The notes beneath the pieces are model-generated. The model worked only from the letters and a program-made list of their open reading frames with translations. It was not told where the DNA came from and did no database searches. Below are positions 9,568 to 16,711 of a DNA stretch of 64,000 nt, in pieces (position 1 is the stretch's first letter; every line of letters begins with the position of its first letter). The DNA comes from Herpetosiphon geysericola. Lineage in GTDB: Bacteria > Chloroflexota > Chloroflexia > Chloroflexales > Herpetosiphonaceae. Location of the stretch: contig NZ_LGKP01000010.1 of the NCBI RefSeq assembly GCF_001306135.1, positions 38,741-102,740 of the forward strand, given 5' to 3'. Made by a program: the position numbers and the translations under genes.

Positions 9568-9624
9568 CACCCTTCCGTCCCGCCAGCGGGAAACGCAGGG
9601 GGCTTTAATCCCCCTGCACCCCCT
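9568..9624. repeat. Double-hairpin intergenic element, copy 2
   Basis: This copy has the same layout as 6494-6550. Stem 1 is TCCCGC/GCGGGA (9578-9583 and 9586-9591). Stem 2 is GCAGGGGG/CCCCCTGC (9595-9602 and 9610-9617). Compared with copy 1, the arms differ at several positions on both sides, yet pairing is perfect in both copies. About 130 further bases (9625-9755) with ATCCGC/GCGGAT and GGATT/AATCC inverted segments may belong to the same element. Confidence 0.7.
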
Positions 9625-9814
9625 CAAGGACAATCCGCGACCAAACGGCATCCATTGATGACCCTGCGGATGCGTGGTGGACAGCGAAAACCGACCCTCG
9701 ATGGGGGTGGATTGCGGTAATCCGCTGGTTGCCAACGCAATGAACCAATACATCTATGCTCTATGTTCTTTCATCCCTCATAATTCATCCTTCATCCTTT
9801 ACCCAGCCATATCG

Positions 9815-9820
9815 TATAAT
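9815..9820 (+). promoter_or_regulatory. Putative -10 box (TATAAT) for the purine permease
   Basis: A perfect TATAAT lies about 130 bases upstream of the GTG start of the permease. The -35 region at about 18 bases is poor (TTCATC), so the assignment rests mainly on the -10. The leader from about 9827 to 9949 shows no purine-riboswitch core that I could recognise. Confidence 0.4.
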
Positions 9821-9949
9821 AGCGCTACGCCTAACTTAATTCTATTTCCCCATCTTGAAGCCTACGGCAGCCTGCTGGATGGAGCTTTCTTGGGCATGGC
9901 CAGCATTTGCCGGGCGTGCATTGTTGGCTTGATTCAAAGGAGTTGACCT

Positions 9950-11347
9950 GTGGCACGCAGCACTTCGCGGCCTGACGCTGGCTTGGCAGGCTTTTTTCGC
10001 TTTGCCGAACGTGGAACCAACCTTCGCACTGAAATTCTGGCGGGCGTTACCACCTTTTTCGTGATGGCCTACATTATTTTTGTCAATCCCTCGATTTTAT
10101 CGAGCGGGCCGTTGGCTGAGGCTGGCCCGCCATTCAACGCAACGCTCACTGCTACCTGTTTGGTTTCAGCATTAATGTGTATTGCGATGGGCTTATTTAC
10201 CAATTATCCTTTTGCCCTCGCCCCCGGCCTTGGCTTGAATGCAGTCGTCGCCTTTCAATTAATTCTGACCATGGGGTTGCCATGGCAAGCGGCCATGGGT
10301 GTAGTTGTGCTCGAAGGCTTGTTAATCACAGCCTTGGTCCTAACCGGCTTTCGCCAAGCGGTGATGCATGCGATTCCGCTTTCGCAAAAACGCGCGATTA
10401 GCGTGGGCATCGGTTTGTTTATTCTCTTCATTGGCTTGAATAACGCTGGCATTGTGCAACGTGGCGCGGGCACGCCCATGGCCTTGGGCAATTTCACCAC
10501 CTTTTCAATTTTGCTGACCGTCTTAGGCTTGTTTTTGACCCTAATTTTGATGGCGCGCAAAGTTAAAGCAGCCTTGCTGATCGGCATTTTGGCCACCACG
10601 ATCATCGGCGTTGTCAGCCATTATGCTTTTGGCGCTGATGTAAGTGCTCAGGCAGGCGTGCAAGGTGCCTTCCCCACCGAACTAGCCCGCCCAAGTTTCG
10701 AAACCATCGGCCAAGGCATCAATTTTGATGTGTTTAAATTAGCTGGAGTGCTTTCAGCGGTCTTGGTGATTTTCTCACTGATGCTCTCGGATTTCTTCGA
10801 CACGATGGGCACAATCATTGGTGTTGGCGAACAGGCAGGCTTTGTCAAAGCAGACGGCGATTTGCCCAACTCAAATCGGGTGTTGATAGTCGATTCAGTT
10901 GCGGCAGTTGCTGGCGGCGTGTTCGGCACTTCATCAGTCACCACCTACATCGAAAGCGCGGCGGGCGTTGGCGAGGGCGGGCGTACTGGCCTCACCGCAG
11001 TGGTCACTGGGATTTTGTTCCTGCTGAGCATTCTGATCGCGCCATTTGCGGGCATTGTGCCAAGCGAAGCAACCGCGCCAGCCTTGATTATCGTGGGCTT
11101 TTTGATGTGCGGCGGCATTCGCGAGATTGATTTTGGCGAGCTTGAAGAGGGCTTTCCCGCCTTGCTGACCATGACGATTATGCCATTTAGCTATAGCATC
11201 ACCAATGGCATTGGCGCAGGCTTTATCAGCTATGTGGTGCTGAAGTTGGCCTTGGGCAAAGCCAAGCAAATTCATCCCTTGCTCTGGATCGTCGCCGTAT
11301 CGTTCTTGGTTTACTTCCTGTTGCCCTTGATCGAAGCGAAGATTTAG
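9950..11347 (+). CDS. AzgA-type NCS2 purine permease
   Basis: The start is a GTG with AAAGGAG seven bases upstream. The 465-residue protein has about 12-14 membrane segments. It opens with FFRFAERGTNLRTEILAGVTTFFVMAYI, the hallmark of AzgA/PbuG/GhxP transporters in the nucleobase-ascorbate transporter fold. Other family blocks are NPFALAPGLGLNA-like (YPFALAPGLGLNAVVAF), GIGLFILFIGLNNAGI, LSDFFDTMGTIIGVGEQAG and FGTSSVTTYIESAAGVGEGGRTGLTAV. The last two carry the substrate- and cation-coupling residues of the family. It probably takes up adenine, guanine or hypoxanthine with protons; which base is not decidable. A hairpin follows at 11361-11389. Confidence 0.9.
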   Translation: MARSTSRPDAGLAGFFRFAERGTNLRTEILAGVTTFFVMAYIIFVNPSILSSGPLAEAGPPFNATLTATCLVSALMCIAMGLFTNYPFALAPGLGLNAVVAFQLILTMGLPWQAAMGVVVLEGLLITALVLTGFRQAVMHAIPLSQKRAISVGIGLFILFIGLNNAGIVQRGAGTPMALGNFTTFSILLTVLGLFLTLILMARKVKAALLIGILATTIIGVVSHYAFGADVSAQAGVQGAFPTELARPSFETIGQGINFDVFKLAGVLSAVLVIFSLMLSDFFDTMGTIIGVGEQAGFVKADGDLPNSNRVLIVDSVAAVAGGVFGTSSVTTYIESAAGVGEGGRTGLTAVVTGILFLLSILIAPFAGIVPSEATAPALIIVGFLMCGGIREIDFGELEEGFPALLTMTIMPFSYSITNGIGAGFISYVVLKLALGKAKQIHPLLWIVAVSFLVYFLLPLIEAKI

Positions 11348-11360
11348 TTTGAAACAACAA

Positions 11361-11389
11361 GCCCCTCGCTCATAAATTGGGCGAGGGGC
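11361..11389 (+). terminator. Hairpin terminator after the permease gene
   Basis: GCCCCTCGC (11361-11369) pairs with GCGAGGGGC (11381-11389) around an 11-base loop. There is no clear U-run, so it is terminator-like rather than classical. A nearly identical hairpin lies after the next gene at 12067-12093. Confidence 0.55.
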
Positions 11390-11506
11390 GAATACCCTTA
11401 AACTGCTAGATAACTGCTGCGATTCTGCATCATGCGCCACTTGCTCATTGATATCCTCTTGGTAGTCATTTCTCATCTGTGAACCATAGAATAAGGAGAA
11501 GCAACC

Positions 11507-12055
11507 ATGCGCAAATTGTGCAGTATTTTGATATTACTGCTGATGATCGGCTGTGGTTCACAACCACCACAAACCTTGCCATTTACCCGCTTAGCAGACC
11601 TTGATGACTCACAAGTCGGATTTGATGATTATCCTTATGCTGAAGCAGTGTTAAATCTCCGTATGACCCAAACTGCTGGCCAGCAAACCCGCTTGCTTGA
11701 AGAACTGCCGAAACGGAAAGAGCCCTTTATTGATCGGCAAGCAATTCAGGCTGTGAATACGAAAACAATGCTTATCCTTACGGTTTTCACCTTACCCTAT
11801 ATTGAAAGGGGACGCTGGGTCAAGATCAATGAGGTCCAGCGTGATCAACAAACCCTCACAATTAAGGTTGAGTATCATACCCCGACACCAGGCCAATATC
11901 TTACTGGTGGCGCAACGGTGATGTCGATTAGCAGTATCGCGCTTGATCGGGCGTTGTTGCCACCAGCTGATAGCTTAATCACGATTCGGGTGATCGATCA
12001 GCACCAAACCGAGTGGATTCGACAGGTCTATGAGTTAAAGCCAATTATTGAGTAA
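11507..12055 (+). CDS. Small secreted lipoprotein of unknown function
   Basis: A 182-residue protein with an AAGGAG ribosome site. It starts MRKLCSILILLLMIGCGS, a type II signal peptide whose lipobox LMIGC predicts cleavage before Cys16 and lipid anchoring. The mature part has no family I recognise; it is charged and alternates predicted strands (TLTIKVEYHTPTPGQYL, DSLITIRVIDQHQTEWIRQ). It stands alone between two near-identical hairpins, so it is likely its own transcription unit. Confidence 0.75.
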   Translation: MRKLCSILILLLMIGCGSQPPQTLPFTRLADLDDSQVGFDDYPYAEAVLNLRMTQTAGQQTRLLEELPKRKEPFIDRQAIQAVNTKTMLILTVFTLPYIERGRWVKINEVQRDQQTLTIKVEYHTPTPGQYLTGGATVMSISSIALDRALLPPADSLITIRVIDQHQTEWIRQVYELKPIIE

Positions 12056-12066
12056 AACTAAAAAAG

Positions 12067-12093
12067 CCCCTCGCTCACAAATTGGGCGAGGGG
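12067..12093. terminator. Hairpin terminator between convergent genes
   Basis: CCCCTCGC (12067-12074) pairs with GCGAGGGG (12086-12093). It is preceded by an A-run (12056-12065), which becomes a U-run for the opposite strand. It can therefore end the leftward GGDEF gene's neighbour region or the rightward lipoprotein gene. It differs from the hairpin at 11361-11389 by about one loop base. Confidence 0.6.
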
Positions 12094-12109
12094 TTAGGTC
12101 TAGGGAGTT

Positions 12110-13768
12110 TTAGCTCGCTACTTTCACAGTCGCTTGATCGCCAGTTTCAATCAAATAGACGCTGCCTTTATGCGCCTTGGCTCGCTTTTTCACATCGGCG
12201 GCCAAATCGCCAAACTCGGCAAAGTGAGTAATCTGGTGATTGAGGCTCGAAACGACGCCAATCGAGATGCTTACAAACGGAAATTGCTTGGGATTGCCCT
12301 CGCGATCGTTTTGGCGAATAAAGCCGCGTTGGCGCGATTCAATGTCGTAATACAGCGGCGCAAGCTGATCAAACTCACGAATGATCGATTCGCAGATCGC
12401 CGCCACATTATCGGGATGGGCCAGAAACACAAAATCATCGCCGCCAATATGGCCCACAAAATCGCCAGCCGCTCCCGAACGCTCGACCGCGCCAGTGATA
12501 ATTCGCGCAGTTTGGTGGATAATCGCATCGCCTTTGAGAAAGCCATATTGATCGTTGTAGGCTTTGAAGTGGTCAAGGTCGCAGTAGCCCACCACAAACG
12601 GCTGTTTGCGATCCAAGCGAGCGGCAATCGCCCGTTCAATCGCCCGATTGCCTGGTAGCATCGTCGATGGGTTGGCGTTGCCTTCGACTTCGCGGCGGCG
12701 TAGCGAGGCACTGATTCGCGCTAGCAATTCGTTCCAATCAAAGGGCTTGGTAATATAATCGTCTGCGCCAAGTTGAAAGCCACGTACTTTTTCTTCGGGC
12801 TTGCCCAGCGCTGAAACCAGCATCAACGGCGTGGTGGCAGTTTGGGTGCGTTCGCGTAGTTGGCGCAGCACCGTCCAGCCATCAATATCAGGCAACATCA
12901 AATCGAGCATAATCAAATCGAAGGGCTGGCGCATGGCTAAACGCAAGCCTTCCTCGCCGCTAGTGGTAACGGTAATCGAATAGCCAGCATTCGACAAGCC
13001 TTGGCTGACAACTTGCTGAATTTCTTGATCATCTTCGATAACCAAAAGCTCGGCGATGGTTTTCTTGCGGCTTTTGATCACCAACTCGCTGACCATAATT
13101 GGCAAGCGATCCAAGGCTTCGTCTTTGCGAATAATTTGCAGCCGTGGGTCAAGCTCTAGTTTTTCGGTTTGGGTCGCTTCCAAACCAGTGTAAATAATAA
13201 TTGGAATATGCTTGGTTTCAGGGTCTTCGCCCAACACAAAGGCCACTTGTTCGCCATTGAGGTGCGGCAACATGAGATCGAGAATAATCGCGACTGGTTG
13301 ATAGGCCCGCGCCAGATCTAAGCCCGCCATGCCATCGGGCGCAGTAACCACGTTATAGCCCGATTGCGTCAAGCGAGCCGAAACCACAGCCCGATAGGTC
13401 TGCGAATCTTCAATCAACAAAACACATGGCTTGCTTGTGTCGATGTCTGGGGGATATTTGGGCAAGGCCGAATTTGCCACTTCTGCAGGCGCGTGGTTTG
13501 CTTGCTGCGGGCGTTGAGCCAGCACCTCATCAGGGATAATGACCTGAATACCCGTTGCATGGTCAAACATATATTCTTGCAACACATCAATTGCGCTGCC
13601 CAAGCGGGTTGCAGAGCGATTGAGCAAGCCCATCACTTCGGCAATTTGGGCCGAATTGGCGTTGGTTTCGGCTAAATAACGTTCAAGCAAGGCCAAACCT
13701 GCATTCAAGGTGGTGAGCGGCGTTGCAAAACGGTGAACAAAACGAGAACGGCGTTCGTAGCTATCCAT
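12110..13768 (-). CDS. Response regulator with two receivers and a GGDEF domain
   Basis: The ATG at 13766-13768 is preferred because GGAGA lies eight bases upstream; an earlier ATG at 13813 would overlap the sensor gene. The 552-residue protein begins with a helical segment like a HisKA dimerisation helix (FVHRFATPL with a candidate His) but has no ATPase domain. Then come two receivers (VLLIEDSQ...ILDLMLP and LLVIEDDQ...MLDLMLP, each with the acidic pocket, phosphoacceptor Asp and a later Lys in the second) and a C-terminal GGDEF domain. The signature is GGDD, which is tolerated in diguanylate cyclases, and the metal site segment is CDLDHFKAYND. It probably makes c-di-GMP under control of phosphorelay input from the adjacent membrane sensor. 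Confidence 0.85.
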   Translation of the reverse strand: MDSYERRSRFVHRFATPLTTLNAGLALLERYLAETNANSAQIAEVMGLLNRSATRLGSAIDVLQEYMFDHATGIQVIIPDEVLAQRPQQANHAPAEVANSALPKYPPDIDTSKPCVLLIEDSQTYRAVVSARLTQSGYNVVTAPDGMAGLDLARAYQPVAIILDLMLPHLNGEQVAFVLGEDPETKHIPIIIYTGLEATQTEKLELDPRLQIIRKDEALDRLPIMVSELVIKSRKKTIAELLVIEDDQEIQQVVSQGLSNAGYSITVTTSGEEGLRLAMRQPFDLIMLDLMLPDIDGWTVLRQLRERTQTATTPLMLVSALGKPEEKVRGFQLGADDYITKPFDWNELLARISASLRRREVEGNANPSTMLPGNRAIERAIAARLDRKQPFVVGYCDLDHFKAYNDQYGFLKGDAIIHQTARIITGAVERSGAAGDFVGHIGGDDFVFLAHPDNVAAICESIIREFDQLAPLYYDIESRQRGFIRQNDREGNPKQFPFVSISIGVVSSLNHQITHFAEFGDLAADVKKRAKAHKGSVYLIETGDQATVKVAS

Positions 13769-13793
13769 ACAGGTATCTCCAGATGCCTTGCGC

Positions 13794-15731
13794 TTAGGGA
13801 CGTTGTCGCTCAACCGAGCCGGAAGGGCGATCGCCTTGGTCTTCCATCAGCGCCAACTGACGTGCCACTTCTTCCACCGCCACCCGTTGTTTTCGATAAA
13901 AATCCGATTCGCTCATTGCGAGCTTATCTATAATCTCGCGAATCCGTAAGCCTTTGAGAAAGCGTAACTCTAAAATATTGTAAATCATCCATTCGGGCGC
14001 AGAAGGATCAAGTTGATCTTCAGGCCGAATGTTTTCGATCGCTTGGCGCAACACGCCTTGTAAGGCGCGGGTTGGGCTGCCACCTTGGGTATTAAGCAAT
14101 TGACGCACCGTCCGCAAATCGAGCAATGGGCTATCGCTCAGTTTCGGCCCGCCCCAATAGTGCGAAAGCGCATCTTTCACCAATTGGGGAAACTCAGGGT
14201 GCAACGCCACATCAGCAATCGCATCGGCCATTTCCGAAGCTGGCGTTTCAATTTCGCTGGTTAATTGTAACAGCGAAGCACTCTGCGGGGCTAGCCCACG
14301 CAACGAGCTAAATAGATTTTGCTGCAATTGCATATGCGTCAGCGCCAATTCCATCTGATGCGCCAAGGTTGCGATTAATTGGCGGGTTGGGATGGTCAGC
14401 TGTTCTGGTTTGCAGCCAATCCCAATTGCACCCAGTAATTCCTGCTGGCTATTGTACAATGGCAACAAGCAAAACCCATCGTGAATGCTAAAATCCTCAA
14501 CCTCGGGCATGCGATCGTTGCGAAAAGCGCCATGCGGCAAGCTTTGCAATAGCTCGCTAATATTATTGACATTCAAAAACTGTTTGATCGTGCGGCGCGG
14601 GCCACACGAGGCTTGAACTGTAAATTGATCCTCATTGGGAGCCAGCACAAAGCCCGATTCAACCCGCAACGAGCCGCAAACGGCCACCAAGGTATTTTCG
14701 AGCAATTGGCGTAAATCTTGGCGCGTAAAAGCCCGCTCCTCGAAACGCCGCATCCAGCGCACTTCATCACTATCTTGGCGATAAATCAAAGTATCGACGG
14801 TTGGCCGAATTCGCCCAATAAAAATTGGCATCACCACCGTCATCAACATAACCCCAAAGATCGTGATCGTTGCGCGCGGCAAGCCTGTTGCAGCACTCAG
14901 TGGCTCGACCGACTGCAAACAGATAATCAAGGCCACGCCAACGACTGGCCCATATAAAATGTATCTTAAGAAATTATACTTAACTAAGCGATCGGGAACA
15001 ATCACCCCATGGAAAGCAACGCTATAGGTCATGAGGGTCATCATCACTCCTACGCCGGTTGTGCTTGCACCCAGTAGCATCAACGACAGCCAGGATGGCA
15101 CAACCTTAGTATTGGCAGCGATGATTAAATAGGGAAACACCCCCAAAAAGGGCGCTAAAAAAGAAGTACTTAAATACCATAAGCGCCGTCGATTGGCGGG
15201 CGTGATCGAGCGGCGATGGGCTTGGCGAATACACCACACGCCCAATAGACACACCGCCACAAAATAGCTAATAAAAAACCAAAACAGCGGCCCTTTGCCA
15301 AAGCCAACATACGGCTGACTGGGCACATCGATCACCAAAAGATTGCTGGTGAGTGCTACCAACCAAAAGCCAACGCTAAATGTATAGAATAATGGTAAAA
15401 GCACTCGCGTCCACATACGTGGATCACCAGTGCTGCGCAGCAGCGATTCAGCAAAGTGGTAGTAGGCCGCAGGCACAAGGCTAATTCCTGCCCATTGAAT
15501 GCGCCAAAGTACATGGCGAGTAGCCTCAGTTTGCGCTTGACGTTGCAGAATTGCGCCCCCAAGCACAATCATCAAGCCAACGATCAGCAAACAAAATGAA
15601 CGAGCTACCCCATTGCGCCAATTGTGCAGGGCAATATAGGCAAATAACGAAAAACCTACGACCACAATTGCTGCTAGCGTTAGGTCATTGGCTGCTAGCA
15701 AAAAATTAGTCCACGAAAACGCCGCCACCAT
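13794..15731 (-). CDS. Multi-pass membrane sensor with GAF domain and C-terminal HTH-like region
   Basis: A 645-residue protein. Residues ~12-300 hold about nine hydrophobic segments arranged like the N-terminal 7TM region of sensor kinases (QRQAQTEATRHVLWRIQWAGISLVPAAYYHF is typical). Residues ~340-480 look like a GAF domain. The usual histidine-kinase HisKA and ATPase motifs (N, G1, G2 boxes) are absent. The C-terminus (~560-630) contains LELRFLKGLRIREIIDKLAMSESDFYRKQRVAVEEVA, which resembles a sigma-region-4 type HTH. It could therefore couple a membrane or ligand signal to DNA binding or to the GGDEF protein encoded just downstream. Ligand unknown. An extended -10 promoter is seen at 15799-15807. 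Confidence 0.75.
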   Translation of the reverse strand: MVAAFSWTNFLLAANDLTLAAIVVVGFSLFAYIALHNWRNGVARSFCLLIVGLMIVLGGAILQRQAQTEATRHVLWRIQWAGISLVPAAYYHFAESLLRSTGDPRMWTRVLLPLFYTFSVGFWLVALTSNLLVIDVPSQPYVGFGKGPLFWFFISYFVAVCLLGVWCIRQAHRRSITPANRRRLWYLSTSFLAPFLGVFPYLIIAANTKVVPSWLSLMLLGASTTGVGVMMTLMTYSVAFHGVIVPDRLVKYNFLRYILYGPVVGVALIICLQSVEPLSAATGLPRATITIFGVMLMTVVMPIFIGRIRPTVDTLIYRQDSDEVRWMRRFEERAFTRQDLRQLLENTLVAVCGSLRVESGFVLAPNEDQFTVQASCGPRRTIKQFLNVNNISELLQSLPHGAFRNDRMPEVEDFSIHDGFCLLPLYNSQQELLGAIGIGCKPEQLTIPTRQLIATLAHQMELALTHMQLQQNLFSSLRGLAPQSASLLQLTSEIETPASEMADAIADVALHPEFPQLVKDALSHYWGGPKLSDSPLLDLRTVRQLLNTQGGSPTRALQGVLRQAIENIRPEDQLDPSAPEWMIYNILELRFLKGLRIREIIDKLAMSESDFYRKQRVAVEEVARQLALMEDQGDRPSGSVERQRP

Positions 15732-15798
15732 ACCTAAATTTCCTAGCGATTGAGAATGTAGTTTGCGAACTGTGGCCGCAGCACTGCCGCCAACTTGA

Positions 15799-15807
15799 AT
15801 TATAGCA
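15799..15807 (-). promoter_or_regulatory. Extended -10 promoter for the sensor/GGDEF operon
   Basis: On the minus strand TGCTATAAT combines the TG extension with a perfect -10 box, about 68 bases upstream of the sensor ATG. No good -35 is visible, as is usual for extended -10 promoters. Confidence 0.5.
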
Positions 15808-15825
15808 TGGCGCGACCAGCCGTTT

Positions 15826-16113
15826 CTAAAGCACTAATTTGATTGCCGCCAGCCATGCCACAATTCCCGCAATCAGACCTACGCCTAAAAGCAAGTTTCG
15901 GTTGCGGGTTGATTCAGGCGTGTTCGATTGCATCACGCTAAAGCAACTGAAGCTAATGCCAGCGCCAAGCAGCATCAGGCCCGTCCAGAGATCGCCAAAG
16001 ATGCTTAACAACAAGCCAGCCAAGGCCAAAATCGCTCCCAAAATGATCAATAGTTTTGAGCCAAACAACTTACCTGGCGCATCATTGGGGTTGCCATAGG
16101 GTGTTAGTGGCAT
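15826..16113 (-). CDS. Small three-TM membrane protein, unknown
   Basis: The ATG at 16111-16113 (MPLTPYGNPNDAPG) is chosen because GGAG lies seven bases upstream; an earlier ATG would fall in a hairpin. The 95 residues form a polar N-terminal segment and three hydrophobic helices (about 21-38, 43-60 and 74-93). No family is recognised. Confidence 0.65.
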   Translation of the reverse strand: MPLTPYGNPNDAPGKLFGSKLLIILGAILALAGLLLSIFGDLWTGLMLLGAGISFSCFSVMQSNTPESTRNRNLLLGVGLIAGIVAWLAAIKLVL

Positions 16114-16130
16114 AGGTATTCTCCTGCATG

Positions 16131-16160
16131 CAACAAGCACGGGGTAAGCCGTGCCTGTTG
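16131..16160 (-). terminator. Intercistronic hairpin
   Basis: CAACAAGCACGG (16131-16142) pairs with CCGTGCCTGTTG (16149-16160) with one mismatch around a 6-base loop. It lies between the Nudix gene and the small membrane gene, ending just before the latter's ribosome site. It may terminate the upstream leftward transcript or protect it; the U-run is on the opposite strand side only. Confidence 0.45.
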
Positions 16161-16184
16161 TGTTTTGATTAAATTATTCCTGCA

Positions 16185-16706
16185 TTAAGCTTGCCAAGCA
16201 ATCCGCAGTTGATTGTGCTCGTCGTAGGAATAATGAGCAAAAAATGGCGGGTCATGCGGCTGCATGCTCAACACTTTTGGCAACAGAATCGCCAAATCAT
16301 CAACTAAATCGCTGGTTGGCAGTTGGTCTGCCGCGTGCCATTCCAACGCGCCTTCGATGCTCGGCACAAAGTTTTGCTCGCTGGCTTCGGCAGTCCACAC
16401 CGCCATCACAATGCCCACCTCAGCGCCGCTATCGATATGCACAATCCCAGCAAGCCGGGGCGTGGCAACCGTCAAGCCAGTTTCTTCGTGCACCTCGCGC
16501 AACGTCGCGCTCAGAAAATCTTCGTTGCGCTCGATATGGCCGCCAACGCCGTTTAAGCGATTGGGCCATACTCGCTTGGTGGGAGCGCCGCGCAACAGCA
16601 ATACTTGGCGCTCGGCTCCGCTGCCATAGGTTACAAAACACAGCGTCCGTGGAATCGCCTGCCAACGATGCAAATTGTTGTTAATCCCTTGATCTTCACG
16701 CCCCAT
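16185..16706 (-). CDS. Nudix hydrolase (MutT-like)
   Basis: A 173-residue protein with a complete Nudix box: GHIERNEDFLSATLREVHEETGL matches Gx5Ex7REUxEExGU, with the metal-binding REVHEE. A preceding VWPNRLNGVGGH segment is typical of 8-oxo-dGTP or NTP-like pyrophosphatases. It cleaves a nucleoside diphosphate linked to another moiety; the substrate cannot be read from sequence. The gene starts five bases after the stop of the TPR-kinase gene with a GAGG site, so it is probably cotranscribed with it. Confidence 0.85.
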   Translation of the reverse strand: MGREDQGINNNLHRWQAIPRTLCFVTYGSGAERQVLLLRGAPTKRVWPNRLNGVGGHIERNEDFLSATLREVHEETGLTVATPRLAGIVHIDSGAEVGIVMAVWTAEASEQNFVPSIEGALEWHAADQLPTSDLVDDLAILLPKVLSMQPHDPPFFAHYSYDEHNQLRIAWQA

Positions 16707-16711
16707 AATGC

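Larger units (their letters stand above)
9027..9949. repeat. Long intergenic spacer: dispersed words and a double-hairpin copy
   Basis: About 0.9 kb without a convincing gene. From the left it holds an ACACGAAGGGCACGAAGG array (9089-9150); three copies of a CACAGATTCCACAGATT phrase (near 9163, 9242 and 9404); a tandem ACGAATTGC array (9205-9227); an inverted CTCTGCGCTTCTGCGTTAA (near 9351); TCTATGTTCTATGCTCTATG tandem words (9497-9530); the hairpin element at 9568-9624; and a last CTATGCTCTATGTTCTTTC block near 9753. Only the final 140 bases look like a promoter and leader for the permease. Confidence 0.7.

Noticed and set aside
9821..9949. Purine riboswitch upstream of the AzgA-type permease
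   Set aside because: I could not find the conserved three-way-junction core or paired loops in the leader.
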